Of a DNA stretch of 64,000 bases, positions 17,927 to 26,565 are shown one piece after another; position 1 is the stretch's first letter; every line of letters starts with the position of its first letter. Made by a program: the position numbers and the translations under genes. Location: the NCBI GenBank assembly GCA_029289095.1, contig JARFUG010000010.1:1-64000 (forward strand). Reading direction: 5' to 3'. The notes beneath the pieces were generated by a model. That model was not told where the DNA came from and searched no databases. It was given only the letters and a program-made list of their open reading frames with translations. Source of the DNA: Desulfuromonadales bacterium. GTDB taxonomy: Bacteria; Desulfobacterota; Desulfuromonadia; Desulfuromonadales; JACZKF01.

Positions 17927-19309
17927 ATGGAAAAACGCTTTATCGGCATCGATTTAAACGGCTCCTGCATTCGCGTCGCCATCATGGAACAGGATCGCGA
18001 GGCGGCCATCGCCGTGGGCAAGCACGCCTTCACCACCCCCGAGGAGATGATCTCGGGGCTGCGCGAGATCATCGGCGATCCCCGCATTTTCGGCGACCGC
18101 GTCGCGCTGGCCGTTCCAGCGGTGGAAGTCTTCGTGCGCCAGTTGAAATTCCCTTTCACCGATGCGCGCAAGATCGAGTCCGCCCTCCCCTTCGAGCTCT
18201 CCTCCCAGCTCCCTGTCACCATCGATGAGCTGACCGTCGATTTTCAGACTCCGCTCCCTGAGAAAGAGGGCGGATGCCGCACCTGCGCCGCGGCGCTTCG
18301 CACCGAATATCTGGAGAAGCTCCTGGCAACTTTCGACGGCGCCGACATCCCCGTCCATATCGTCGACGTGGCCCCTTTCGCCTACGCCAAGGGGGTGCGC
18401 GAGCAGCTTCGCGACGGCCTCCTCGTCGTTCTGGGAGAAGAGGAGACGACCCTGGGGCTGATGAAGGAGGGGCGCCTGACGCAGTACCGCCTGATACCGG
18501 GGACGGGAGATGAGGATGGAATGGCCCGGCTCCTCCTTCGCGAGGCGATGTCCCTGCAGCGCGACAGCGGCTCGCAGAACCTCCCGATGACCCTCATCGG
18601 TCCGGGCGCCTCCCCTACCCTGGAGGAGATACTGCGCAGCAGCGGACGCCGTATCGAGCGCCTGCGTTTTTTTGCCTCGGGGCGCGACATCGAGCCCGAG
18701 TATCTCCCTGCCGTCGCCCTGGCCCTGCGGGCGGCTGCCCCGGCCAAGGAGAGGGAATTCAACTTCCGTCGGGGGAAATATGCCCTCAAAAGCGAGTGGG
18801 CCGGGCTCAAGAAAGAGCTCATCGCCGCCTCGATCGTCCTGCTGCTTACGATCGCGACGCTGGGGGGCGCCGCCGGGCTCAACTACGCCCACAAATCGAA
18901 GCAGCTCCAGGCGCTCGATCAGCAGATGGTCTCCGCCTTCCGGGAGACGTTCCCCGGGGCGCAGCCGATGGTCGACATCCCCCTTCAGATGCGCAGCCGG
19001 ATCAACGAGCTGAGAACCCAGGCGCGGCAGATCGGAAGCGGTCCGCAGGGGTCGGCCATCTCGGTGCTCAACGAGATTTCACAGCGCATGCCCCGCGACG
19101 TCACCGTCGATGTTCGGGACATGGCCTTCAGCGCCGACATGGTGCGCATTGAAGGGGTCACGACCTCCTTTGACGCCATCAACCAGATCGCCCGCAGTCT
19201 GCAGGAGTCGCCGCTCTTTGCAGAGGCCCAGATCGCCGACGCCAAGGCGAGCATCGACGGAAACCGGGTCGATTTCCGCCTCAACATCACCTTCCAGCGC
19301 AGAGGATAG
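17927..19309 (+). CDS. gspL: T2SS inner-membrane protein GspL
   Basis: A 460-residue protein with an actin-like (PilM-type) cytoplasmic domain (about 1-275, FIGIDLNGSCIRVAIM), one transmembrane helix (about 298-319) and a periplasmic ferredoxin-like domain (about 370-460). It recruits GspE to the membrane and pairs with GspM. Four nt separate it from gspK. Confidence 0.92.
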   Translation: MEKRFIGIDLNGSCIRVAIMEQDREAAIAVGKHAFTTPEEMISGLREIIGDPRIFGDRVALAVPAVEVFVRQLKFPFTDARKIESALPFELSSQLPVTIDELTVDFQTPLPEKEGGCRTCAAALRTEYLEKLLATFDGADIPVHIVDVAPFAYAKGVREQLRDGLLVVLGEEETTLGLMKEGRLTQYRLIPGTGDEDGMARLLLREAMSLQRDSGSQNLPMTLIGPGASPTLEEILRSSGRRIERLRFFASGRDIEPEYLPAVALALRAAAPAKEREFNFRRGKYALKSEWAGLKKELIAASIVLLLTIATLGGAAGLNYAHKSKQLQALDQQMVSAFRETFPGAQPMVDIPLQMRSRINELRTQARQIGSGPQGSAISVLNEISQRMPRDVTVDVRDMAFSADMVRIEGVTTSFDAINQIARSLQESPLFAEAQIADAKASIDGNRVDFRLNITFQRRG

Positions 19310-19312
19310 ATT

Positions 19313-19846
19313 ATGCGTTTCTGGTCACAACTCAGCTCGCGGGACCGCCTCGCCCTGATCATCGGGGCCGTCGTCGTTTCGCTCACCGCCCTGATATTCG
19401 GCGTCATCGTCCCCTACCAGGAGTCGATGGACCGCCTCGACAGCCGCATCTCGCTGCGCCAGCAGCAGATCCGGGAGATCCAGGTCCTGCAGCAGGAATA
19501 CCGGGCTCTTCAGCGCCAGATCGCCGAAGCGGAGAATCGCCTGGCCCGCAGCCGCAACTTCTCCCTCTTTTCCTTCGTCGAAGGGACGACGGCTCAGGTC
19601 GCCACCAAGGAGAACCTCATCTACATGCGCCCCCAGCCGACGGTCACGCAGGACGGCTACCGAGAGGAGTCGGTGGAGATCAGGCTCGACAGGCTCCAGC
19701 TCGATCAACTGGTGCGCTTTCTCTACGCCGTCGATTCGGCCGAGGGATATCTGCAGGTCAAGAACCTGCGGGTTCGCACCCGCTTCGATGACCGCACCCT
19801 GCTCGACGCGACCATGGCCATCTCCTACCTGGGAAGGAGCTCATGA
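19313..19846 (+). CDS. gspM: T2SS inner-membrane protein GspM
   Basis: A 177-residue protein: short cytoplasmic N-terminus, one transmembrane helix (about 13-34), a coiled-coil (about 40-80, rich in Gln/Arg/Leu) and a periplasmic ferredoxin-like domain. It stabilises GspL. It overlaps gspN by 4 nt (ATGA). Confidence 0.9.
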   Translation: MRFWSQLSSRDRLALIIGAVVVSLTALIFGVIVPYQESMDRLDSRISLRQQQIREIQVLQQEYRALQRQIAEAENRLARSRNFSLFSFVEGTTAQVATKENLIYMRPQPTVTQDGYREESVEIRLDRLQLDQLVRFLYAVDSAEGYLQVKNLRVRTRFDDRTLLDATMAISYLGRSS

Positions 19847-20739
19847 AGTTCTTACCGAAGTTTCGCAGAATCGGCTTTCGGCCGACATCACCCCGCCAGA
19901 TGATGAGACCGGTGAAGTTCATCCTGGTCTCGGTCGGGCTGCTCCTGATCTCGTTTGCCTTTGCCTTTTATCTTTTCTTCCCCACCGGGGCGCTGCAAAA
20001 CCGTATCGAGCAGGAGTTCAACGCCCAGATGGGAGGAGAACTCCGGATGGGGAAACTCTCGCTGCTCTTCCCCGCTGGTCTTCAGGCCGACCGGATCATC
20101 ATCACCGGGCTCCCCGCACGTGAACGCATAGACGTCGCCTCGTTCTCCATAACCCCCGTCTGGCGCACCCTCGCCGGAACGAACCCCGGTGTGAAATTCT
20201 CCTCGCGGTTCCAGGGGGGGGTCGTCGAGGGGAACGCTACGAAGAGCGGCGCCGTGGAGGCCCGCGCCAGTCGCGTCACCTTTGACGAATCGCTGATGCC
20301 CGGCTCCGCCCTTCGCGTCACCGGAATCGTGGAGCGGGGCGAATACGCCGGCAAGACGCCGCTGCAACCCGATACCGAAACCCGCTTAAACCTCGTCCTG
20401 CAACAGGTCCTTCTGACCGGGATGGAGGGGCTCGGCGTCTCAGGGGGCGCCACTTCGCTGGGAACAATCACCCTGCACGTCACCGGCAGGGGGAACGCGC
20501 TGCGCATCGAGACCCTTTCGGCTGAAGGGGGCGCCCTCCAGGCCTCCGGGAGCGGTTCGTTCGTTCTCGCTCACCCGACCGAACGCAGCCGGATCAATCT
20601 CACCCTGAACCTTCGCCCCGGCGCCGACCTCGACCCGAACCTGCGCGATCTGCTCTCGCTGTTCGCCCAGCCGACGGGCGACGGCAACTTCCGCATGCGC
20701 ATCACCGGCACCCTTGCCGCTCCGATAATGGCCCTGTAA
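19843..20739 (+). CDS. gspN: T2SS accessory protein GspN
   Basis: A 298-residue protein with one N-terminal transmembrane helix (about 24-45) and a periplasmic beta-rich body with AsmA-like features, matching the GspN family found at the end of deltaproteobacterial gsp operons. Its exact role is unclear. The last clear gene of the T2SS operon. Confidence 0.87.
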   Translation: MKFLPKFRRIGFRPTSPRQMMRPVKFILVSVGLLLISFAFAFYLFFPTGALQNRIEQEFNAQMGGELRMGKLSLLFPAGLQADRIIITGLPARERIDVASFSITPVWRTLAGTNPGVKFSSRFQGGVVEGNATKSGAVEARASRVTFDESLMPGSALRVTGIVERGEYAGKTPLQPDTETRLNLVLQQVLLTGMEGLGVSGGATSLGTITLHVTGRGNALRIETLSAEGGALQASGSGSFVLAHPTERSRINLTLNLRPGADLDPNLRDLLSLFAQPTGDGNFRMRITGTLAAPIMAL

Positions 20740-20874
20740 TGCCCGCCGCCGCCCGCGGCGGCGTCGCTTTGAAATAATCAGCGAGAATCTTCAGCCGGTT
20801 CCCTCTTCCTTGGGGAGAGGGAACTAAACCCCGCTGGCGCTGAAGATTGGAGCTCATCAGGCTGGAATGCAATC
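20740..20874 (+). other. Structured gap: GC hairpin plus two-tier stem
   Basis: A GCCGCC...GGCGGC hairpin (about 20741-20763) follows gspN and may be a terminator with a weak T run. Next, an outer stem AATCTTCAGC (20786-20795) / GCTGAAGATT (20839-20848) encloses an inner stem GTTCCCTCT (20798-20806) / AGAGGGAAC (20816-20824). It ends 26 nt before the DUF3187 gene. Confidence 0.55.
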
Positions 20875-21852
20875 ATGCAGCTTTTCCTGTTATTTTGCCT
20901 ATTCTTCGCCCTGGCGCTGCAACCCGGCCATGCCGCCGCATTCGAACCCGTCCCCTTCGCCACGCGCAACCTGAACCCCCTGGTGCAGATCCACGGACTC
21001 CCCATTCCCAAAGGGGGGCGGGTGACGGCGCCGGGGGAGACCGCCCTGCTGCTCAATTACAACCTCGCCAGCCACTTCGCCCGCAAGCGGCGCGGCGAAG
21101 AGCTGATCTTCCTCGACGGCGAGACCCACCGCCTCGAGCTTCACCTGCGCCGGGGTCTGCGACCGGGTCTGGAGGTCGGCGTCGAAATCCCGTGGATCAG
21201 ACACAGCGGCGGCTTTCTCGACAACTTCATCGACGGATGGCACGACCTGACGGGGCTCCCCGGCGGCGGACGCGGCAGAGTCCCGCGCAACCAGATCCTC
21301 TTCGCCTACCGGCACGAGGACGAAGTCGTCCGCTTCCTCGATGAAAGCGCCGCAGGGCTCGGCGACGTTCGCCTCACGGCAGGCTGGCTTTTGCCCTGGG
21401 GCGAGGATTCCGACTCGATGGCGCTGCGCGCGGGGCTCAAACTCCCTACGGGAGACAGCGATCGCCTGACCGGCAGCGGCGCCGCAGCGTTCTCTCTCGC
21501 CCTGGACGGACGCAGGGACAGCGGTGCATGGAGTTGGTTCGGTTCGGGCGGCACTCTGCTTATGGCGCGGGGCGACATCCTGCCCGAGCGCCAGAGAAGG
21601 CTCGTGGGATTCGGTTCGCTCGGGACGGCATGGAAGCCTCTGGAGCGCCTCGCCCTGAAGATCCAGCTCGACGGGCACACCTCCTTTTACGACAGCTCTC
21701 TCACCCCCTTGGGGCCATCTCTTCAGCTCGTCCTCGGCGGAACGGTGGCGTTTTCCGAACATACGACCCTCGAACTGGCCATCGTCGAGGATCTTGTCGT
21801 CTACTCCGCCCCCGACGTCGTCTTTCACCTCGCCCTTCACACCCGTTTCTGA
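20875..21852 (+). CDS. DUF3187 outer-membrane barrel protein
   Basis: A 325-residue protein with a signal peptide (about 1-22, ending HAAA), the start of the mature domain reading NLNPLVQIHGLP, alternating beta strands throughout and a C-terminal Phe, as in outer-membrane barrels. I assign it to DUF3187 from this layout and the N-terminal signature. It sits directly after the T2SS operon, so it may share transcription and could be envelope-linked, but no function is established. Confidence 0.75.
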   Translation: MQLFLLFCLFFALALQPGHAAAFEPVPFATRNLNPLVQIHGLPIPKGGRVTAPGETALLLNYNLASHFARKRRGEELIFLDGETHRLELHLRRGLRPGLEVGVEIPWIRHSGGFLDNFIDGWHDLTGLPGGGRGRVPRNQILFAYRHEDEVVRFLDESAAGLGDVRLTAGWLLPWGEDSDSMALRAGLKLPTGDSDRLTGSGAAAFSLALDGRRDSGAWSWFGSGGTLLMARGDILPERQRRLVGFGSLGTAWKPLERLALKIQLDGHTSFYDSSLTPLGPSLQLVLGGTVAFSEHTTLELAIVEDLVVYSAPDVVFHLALHTRF

Positions 21853-21881
21853 TTTCCGCCTTCCTTCTTTCGTCCGGCATG

Positions 21882-21910
21882 TTGACAATCCGCATCCAGA
21901 TGATTAATTT
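21882..21910 (+). promoter_or_regulatory. Sigma-70 promoter of lon
   Basis: TTGACA (21882-21887), a 17-nt spacer and TAATTT (21905-21910), 33 nt before the lon ATG. No CIRCE element or sigma-32 type -10 is obvious. Confidence 0.65.
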
Positions 21911-21942
21911 TCCACCGATACGGACCCGAAGGAGATTTCTAC

Positions 21943-24378
21943 ATGAGCGAAACTTCTGAAAATATCGCAGACGCGGAGAGCGTCTCCGGAACGGCATCGG
22001 AGGAGGAGCAGGCCGAGGGCCTCGTTGTCGCCTCGGAAATCCTCCCCCCCTCTCTCCCCATTCTTCCTCTGCGTCCCCGACCTGCCTTTCCCGGCATTCT
22101 CATCCCGATGTCGGTCAGCGGACACGAACGGGTCGCGGCGATTCGGCGCGCCATGGAAACGCCCTCGCAGGCCCTCGGCATGGTCATGGTCCGGGATCTG
22201 GAAGCCGACGACGGTCCGGAGAACCTCCACAGAATTGGGGTGGTCGGGAAGATCCTGAAGATCGCCCACATGGATGAGGAGAACGCCAATTTCCTCATCA
22301 ACTGTCTCGAGCGGTTCACCATCGATCACCTGATCCACACCGACCGTGGGCTTTACGCCGACGTGCGTTACCACTATGCACCGGAGCTCTCGGTCAATCC
22401 CGAGCTCAAGGCCTACTCGATGGCGATCATTTCCGCCCTGAAGGAACTGGTGCAGATCAATCCGCTCTATTCCGAGGAGATCAAGCTCTTTCTCACGCGC
22501 TCGAGCATGGACGACCCTGGACGTCTGGCCGATTTTGCCGCCAATCTCACCAGCGCCGACGGGCAGGAGCTGCAGCAGATTCTGCAGACTTTCGAAGTAC
22601 GAAAGCGCATCGATCGCGTCCTGGTGCTGCTGAAAAAAGAGTTGGAAGTCTCGCGCCTGCAGACGCGCATCAGCAAGCAGATCGAGGAGAAGATCAGCGC
22701 CCAGCAGCGCGAGTTCTTCCTTAAGGAGCAGCTCAAGGCGATCAAGAAGGAACTGGGGCTGGAAAAAGAAGGGAAGACGGCGGAGATCGAGCGCTTTGAG
22801 GAGCGTCTGCAATCGCTCAAGCTCAACGAAGCGGCGCAGCGGGCGGTGGAGGAAGAGCTCGACAAGTTCCGCATGATCGAGCCGAGCTCTCCCGAGTACA
22901 CCGTCACCCGCAACTATCTCGACTGGCTGACGATTCTCCCCTGGGGGAAGAACAGCAGGGACACCTTCAACATCGATCGCGCCCGGCGCGTCCTCGACCG
23001 CGACCACTACGGTCTCGAGGACGTCAAGGAGCGCATCCTCGAATTCATCGCCGTGGGCAAGATGAAGGGAGACATCTCCGGCTCCATCCTCTGCCTCGTC
23101 GGCCCCCCCGGCGTCGGCAAGACCTCCATCGGGCACAGCATTGCGACAGCGATCGGGCGGCGCTTCTACCGTTTCTCCCTGGGAGGGATGCGCGACGAGG
23201 CGGAGATCAAGGGGCATCGGCGCACCTACATCGGGGCGATGCCCGGCAAGTTCATCCAGGCGATGAAGGGGGCCGGCACGGCAAACCCCGTCCTGATGCT
23301 CGACGAAATCGACAAGATCGGCGCCAGCTTCCACGGCGACCCTGCCTCGGCGCTGCTGGAGGTCCTTGATCCGGAGCAAAACGGCTCCTTTCGCGACCAC
23401 TACCTCGACGTCCCCTTCGATCTCTCTCACGTCCTGTTCGTCGCCACGGCGAACCAGCTCGATACGATCCCCGCGCCGCTACTCGACCGCATGGAGGTCA
23501 TCCGCCTCTCGGGGTACATTCTCGATGAAAAGGTGGAGATCGCCCGGCGCTATCTCATCCCCAAGGCGCTGGAGGCTCACGGGCTCAAGAAGGGGCAGGT
23601 CACGATCCGCCGCGACGCCCTGCGCACTCTCATCGACGGCTATGCGCGGGAGGCCGGTGTGCGAGGGCTGGAGAACCGCATCAAGAAGATCATGCGCAAG
23701 GCGGCGATGGAGTTCGCCAGGGGGCGCACCGACGGCATCACCATCGGGAAAAAAGATCTGGAGAAATTCCTCGGCAAGCCCCTTTTCCAGGAGGAGGAGG
23801 TCTTCGAAGGGGTTCCCGGGGTCGTGACAGGTCTCGCATGGACGAGCATGGGAGGGGCGACGCTGCAGATCGAGGCGACCGCCATGCCGAGCAAAAGCAA
23901 GGGGTTCAAGCAGACGGGGCAACTCGGCAACGTCATGATCGAGAGCTCGGACATCGCCTACTCGTACGTCATGGCGCACCTGGAGCGCTACGGCGCCCCG
24001 GCCGACTACTTCGACACCCGCTTCGTCCACCTCCACGTCCCCGCCGGCGCCACCCCCAAGGACGGCCCGTCGGCGGGAATCACCATGGCAACGGCGCTTC
24101 TGTCCATGCTCACCGAAAGGCCCGTCCTCAAGAAGCTGGGGATGACGGGGGAGCTCACCCTCACCGGCCGCGTCCTGCCCATCGGCGGGGTGAAGGAAAA
24201 GACGATCGCCGCCCGCCGCGCCGGGTTGCAGACCCTCCTCTTCCCCGAAGGAAACCGCAAGGATTACGAAGAGCTCCCCGACTACCTCAAGGAGGGGCTC
24301 GCCGTACACTTCGTGCGCGACTATGACGAAGTGTACCGGGTGGCGTTCGAAGCCGATGAACATACTGAGCGAACCTGA
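21943..24378 (+). CDS. lon: ATP-dependent protease Lon
   Basis: An 811-residue LonA-type protease. A 35-residue acidic extension precedes the substrate-binding N domain (LPILPLRPRPAFPGILIPM). The AAA+ module has Walker A GPPGVGKT, sensor and arginine-finger regions. The protease domain has the Ser-Lys dyad (Ser710 in KDGPSAG, Lys753 in GGVKEKTIAA). It degrades misfolded and regulatory proteins in the cytoplasm. AAGGAG precedes the ATG. The 3' end overlaps the HIT gene by 23 nt. Confidence 0.98.
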   Translation: MSETSENIADAESVSGTASEEEQAEGLVVASEILPPSLPILPLRPRPAFPGILIPMSVSGHERVAAIRRAMETPSQALGMVMVRDLEADDGPENLHRIGVVGKILKIAHMDEENANFLINCLERFTIDHLIHTDRGLYADVRYHYAPELSVNPELKAYSMAIISALKELVQINPLYSEEIKLFLTRSSMDDPGRLADFAANLTSADGQELQQILQTFEVRKRIDRVLVLLKKELEVSRLQTRISKQIEEKISAQQREFFLKEQLKAIKKELGLEKEGKTAEIERFEERLQSLKLNEAAQRAVEEELDKFRMIEPSSPEYTVTRNYLDWLTILPWGKNSRDTFNIDRARRVLDRDHYGLEDVKERILEFIAVGKMKGDISGSILCLVGPPGVGKTSIGHSIATAIGRRFYRFSLGGMRDEAEIKGHRRTYIGAMPGKFIQAMKGAGTANPVLMLDEIDKIGASFHGDPASALLEVLDPEQNGSFRDHYLDVPFDLSHVLFVATANQLDTIPAPLLDRMEVIRLSGYILDEKVEIARRYLIPKALEAHGLKKGQVTIRRDALRTLIDGYAREAGVRGLENRIKKIMRKAAMEFARGRTDGITIGKKDLEKFLGKPLFQEEEVFEGVPGVVTGLAWTSMGGATLQIEATAMPSKSKGFKQTGQLGNVMIESSDIAYSYVMAHLERYGAPADYFDTRFVHLHVPAGATPKDGPSAGITMATALLSMLTERPVLKKLGMTGELTLTGRVLPIGGVKEKTIAARRAGLQTLLFPEGNRKDYEELPDYLKEGLAVHFVRDYDEVYRVAFEADEHTERT

Positions 24379-24805
24379 AGCCGCCTGCACATTCTGCCGC
24401 ATCACCGCCGGGGAGCTCCCGGCGGCGATCGTCTTCGAGGACGAGAACTCCCTGGCCTTTCTCGACCGTCGCCCACTGTTCGCCGGGCACTGCCTGCTGA
24501 TCCCAAGAGCCCATCACCCCACCCTGCCCGACCTGCCCCCCGAGCTTGTCGCCGCTCTGTTCGCCAATGTCTGCCTCCTCGCCCGGGCCGTCGAGGAGGC
24601 GATGGGGGCCGAGGGCTCCTTCATCGGCATCAACAACCGCGTCAGCCAGAGCGTCCCCCACCTGCATGTGCACATCGTCCCTCGCCGCCGCGGCGACGGC
24701 CTCAAAGGATTTTTCTGGCCGCGCCGCCCCTACGCCGACGAGGCGCAGATGCTCATGACCCGCGACAAGATCTGCGCCTCCCTTGCGGCTCTTCTCCAGG
24801 AATGA
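24356..24805 (+). CDS. HIT family nucleotide hydrolase
   Basis: A 149-residue HIT protein with the histidine triad HLHVHIVPR near residue 100, a Cys pair CTFC near the N-terminus and the typical HCLLIPRAHHPTLPDL strand. It probably hydrolyses nucleoside phosphoramidates or dinucleotide polyphosphates. The reading frame is open from 24323, but the ATG at 24356 gives the usual HIT N-terminus and overlaps the lon 3' end. Confidence 0.9.
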   Translation: MNILSEPEAACTFCRITAGELPAAIVFEDENSLAFLDRRPLFAGHCLLIPRAHHPTLPDLPPELVAALFANVCLLARAVEEAMGAEGSFIGINNRVSQSVPHLHVHIVPRRRGDGLKGFFWPRRPYADEAQMLMTRDKICASLAALLQE

Positions 24806-24817
24806 AGGACTCTGCGG

Positions 24818-24846
24818 TTGACATCACTGCGCCGAGCGATTAGATT
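24818..24846 (+). promoter_or_regulatory. Promoter upstream of small ORF 25013
   Basis: TTGACA (24818-24823), a 17-nt spacer and TAGATT (24841-24846). It would give a leader of about 160 nt holding the inverted repeat at about 24885-24965. Confidence 0.6.
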
Positions 24847-24884
24847 TCTCCCCAACCAAAATTGATGCACTCAAAAAACCTTTC

Positions 24885-24967
24885 ACCACCGAGGCGCCAA
24901 GCACACCAAGAAAAGCTCTGCAAGGATCATGGGCTCTCTTTGTGTCTTGGCGTCTGGGTGGTAGATT
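24885..24967 (+). repeat. CCACCGAGGCGCCAAG inverted repeat
   Basis: CACCACCGAGGCGCCAAGCAC (start about 24885) pairs imperfectly with GTGTCTTGGCGTCTGGGTGGT (end about 24963). This resembles the well-known CACCACCGAAGGCACCAAG interspersed repeats. In a transcript from the promoter at 24818 it would form a hairpin in the 5' leader. Confidence 0.65.
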
Positions 24968-25012
24968 TTGAATTTTTGAGAAACCCTATCCAACGAAGAA
25001 GGGAAATGCCAA

Positions 25013-25237
25013 ATGACCACTGAAGAACTCAAGTCCGCCGTCCTGGCCCTCTCCGCCGAGGAGAAGAAGGCCTTCATCCTCGAAACCCTTCCCGATCTGG
25101 CTCGCGAGGGGATGCAGGACCCCGCCTTTCTCATGCAGCTCTTCCCCGTCTTCACCGGACTGCTCAAGGAAAGCGGCGTCGACATTCAGCAGCTTCTGCA
25201 GTTCGCCGCGATGATGGGGGGCAATAACCGGGCATGA
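25013..25237 (+). CDS. Small helical protein, unknown function
   Basis: A 74-residue, mostly alpha-helical acidic protein: a first helix rich in Glu/Lys/Ala (LSAEEKKAFILETLPDLA) and a second hydrophobic helix region ending MMGGNN. It has a GAAGG ribosome-binding site and its own promoter at 24818. No signal peptide, Cys or membrane helix. I do not recognise the family. Confidence 0.65.
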   Translation: MTTEELKSAVLALSAEEKKAFILETLPDLAREGMQDPAFLMQLFPVFTGLLKESGVDIQQLLQFAAMMGGNNRA

Positions 25238-25271
25238 GAGCAAACCTGTCGATGGCTCATGTTTTTCCCCA

Positions 25272-25300
25272 TTGACGCCTGTCACCGGAAACTGCTAGTT
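25272..25300 (+). promoter_or_regulatory. Promoter of the trpS leader
   Basis: TTGACG (25272-25277), a 17-nt spacer and CTAGTT (25295-25300). Transcription would begin near 25307, only a few nt before the leader-peptide ATG at 25310, so that peptide would be nearly leaderless; the internal ATG at 25337 is the alternative. Confidence 0.55.
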
Positions 25301-25309
25301 TATTTCCCC

Positions 25310-25390
25310 ATGAGCCGCTATCCTGAAAAAACCGAAATGATTCGCCTCTGGTGGCGCTGGACCCTGAACACGAGGTCCGCGCGCTCCTGA
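25310..25390 (+). CDS. trpS leader peptide with Trp codons
   Basis: A 26-codon ORF containing L-W-W-R-W, i.e. three Trp codons within four positions (25349-25360), followed by Arg/Ser codons and TGA at 25388-25390. An internal in-frame ATG (25337) gives a 17-residue version, MIRLWWRWTLNTRSARS. Trp is the rarest residue, and the ORF lies between a promoter and a terminator directly ahead of tryptophanyl-tRNA synthetase. This is the layout of a ribosome-mediated attenuator leader. Confidence 0.75.
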   Translation: MSRYPEKTEMIRLWWRWTLNTRSARS

Positions 25391-25402
25391 TTGCCCGATT
25401 GC

Positions 25403-25475
25403 GCCGCGGCCCGCACGGTCCGCGGCAGACGAACGAAGAGAAGCCGCGGCCCCTTGTGACCGCGGCTTTTTTCCT
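25403..25475 (+). promoter_or_regulatory. trpS attenuator: alternative hairpins and terminator
   Basis: Hairpin A pairs GCCGCGGCC with GGTCCGCGGC (about 25403-25426). The terminator hairpin pairs AGCCGCGG with CCGCGGCT (about 25442-25469) and is followed by a T run. The CCGCGGC arm of hairpin A can also pair with the GCCGCGG arm of the terminator, giving mutually exclusive folds. The trpS ribosome-binding site (AAGGAG) is downstream of the terminator, so read-through controls trpS. Confidence 0.75.
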
Positions 25476-25507
25476 TTTCTGACGATACCAAGAAGGAGCA
25501 TTTTTCC

Positions 25508-26473
25508 ATGCGCGTCCTCTCGGGCATTCAGCCCTCCGGCTCCCTGCACCTGGGGAACTATTTCGGCATGATGAAGAAGATGATCGACTACCAGGAGAAC
25601 GAAGATCTGTTCTGCTTCATCGCCAACTACCATGCCATGACCTCGCTGAGCGACGGCAAGGCGCTCGCCCGCGGGACCATCGAAGCGGCGGCCAACTTCC
25701 TGGCGCTCGGAATGGACCCGGAAAAGAGCACCTTCTGGGTGCAGTCGGATCTGCCCGAGGTTCAGGAACTCTCGTGGATCCTCTCCAACTTCACCCCCAT
25801 GGGGCTGCTCGAGCGCTGCCACAGCTACAAGGACAAGACCGCCCGCGGGATCGCTCCCAACCACGGCCTCTTCGCCTATCCGGTGCTGATGACAGCCGAC
25901 ATCCTCATCTTTCAGAGCGACCGAGTCCCGGTTGGCAAAGACCAGAAGCAGCATCTGGAGGTGGCGCGAGATATCGCCATCAAATTCAACAACGTGTACG
26001 GAGACGTCTTCACCGTCCCCGAACCGGAGATCGACGAGGAAGTCGCCACCGTCCCCGGCCTCGACGGGCAGAAGATGAGCAAGAGCTACGGCAACACCAT
26101 CGATCTGTTCACCGAAGAGAAAGCGCTTCGCAAACAGGTGATGCGCATCGTCACCGATCCCACGCCGGTGGAGGAGCCCAAAGATCCCGACAAGTGCAAC
26201 GTCTTCCAGATCTACCGCCTTTTTCTGGACAAGGAACGGACGGAGGCGCTGCGCCGACGCTACCTGGCCGGAGGAATGGGATACGGGGAAGTGAAGGAGG
26301 AGCTCTTTGTCAAGATCCGGGATTATTTCGCCCCTTACGCCGAACGGCGAAGAGAACTCCTTGCCGACCCTGAAGGGCTGCGCCGCATGCTGGCCCAGGG
26401 CGCGGAAAAGGCCCGGCATGCCGCCCGTAAAGTGATGCGCAAGGTCAGGAAAAAAACGGGGTTGGAGTACTAG
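25508..26473 (+). CDS. trpS: Tryptophanyl-tRNA synthetase
   Basis: A 321-residue class Ic synthetase that charges tRNA-Trp. The HIGH-like motif is SLHLGNYFG (12-20), the KMSKS motif is intact (189-193) and the GQDQK-like site reads VGKDQKQHL. Length is normal for the bacterial enzyme. The ATG follows AAGGAG. Expression appears to be governed by the Trp-codon leader and terminator just upstream. Confidence 0.97.
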   Translation: MRVLSGIQPSGSLHLGNYFGMMKKMIDYQENEDLFCFIANYHAMTSLSDGKALARGTIEAAANFLALGMDPEKSTFWVQSDLPEVQELSWILSNFTPMGLLERCHSYKDKTARGIAPNHGLFAYPVLMTADILIFQSDRVPVGKDQKQHLEVARDIAIKFNNVYGDVFTVPEPEIDEEVATVPGLDGQKMSKSYGNTIDLFTEEKALRKQVMRIVTDPTPVEEPKDPDKCNVFQIYRLFLDKERTEALRRRYLAGGMGYGEVKEELFVKIRDYFAPYAERRRELLADPEGLRRMLAQGAEKARHAARKVMRKVRKKTGLEY

Positions 26474-26478
26474 AAAGC

Positions 26479-26499
26479 GGGAGTTGGGAGTTGGGAGTT
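26479..26499 (+). repeat. GGAGTTG heptamer tandem repeat
   Basis: Three perfect copies of GGAGTTG directly after trpS. The same unit appears in reverse complement near 27325-27345, downstream of the DUF2400 gene. Confidence 0.7.
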
Positions 26500-26565
26500 G
26501 GCTGTTGCCTCCCCCCCTTTCCCTGTCATACTTGGTGTTAGGGGCATATAACGGGAGGAGAGAGG

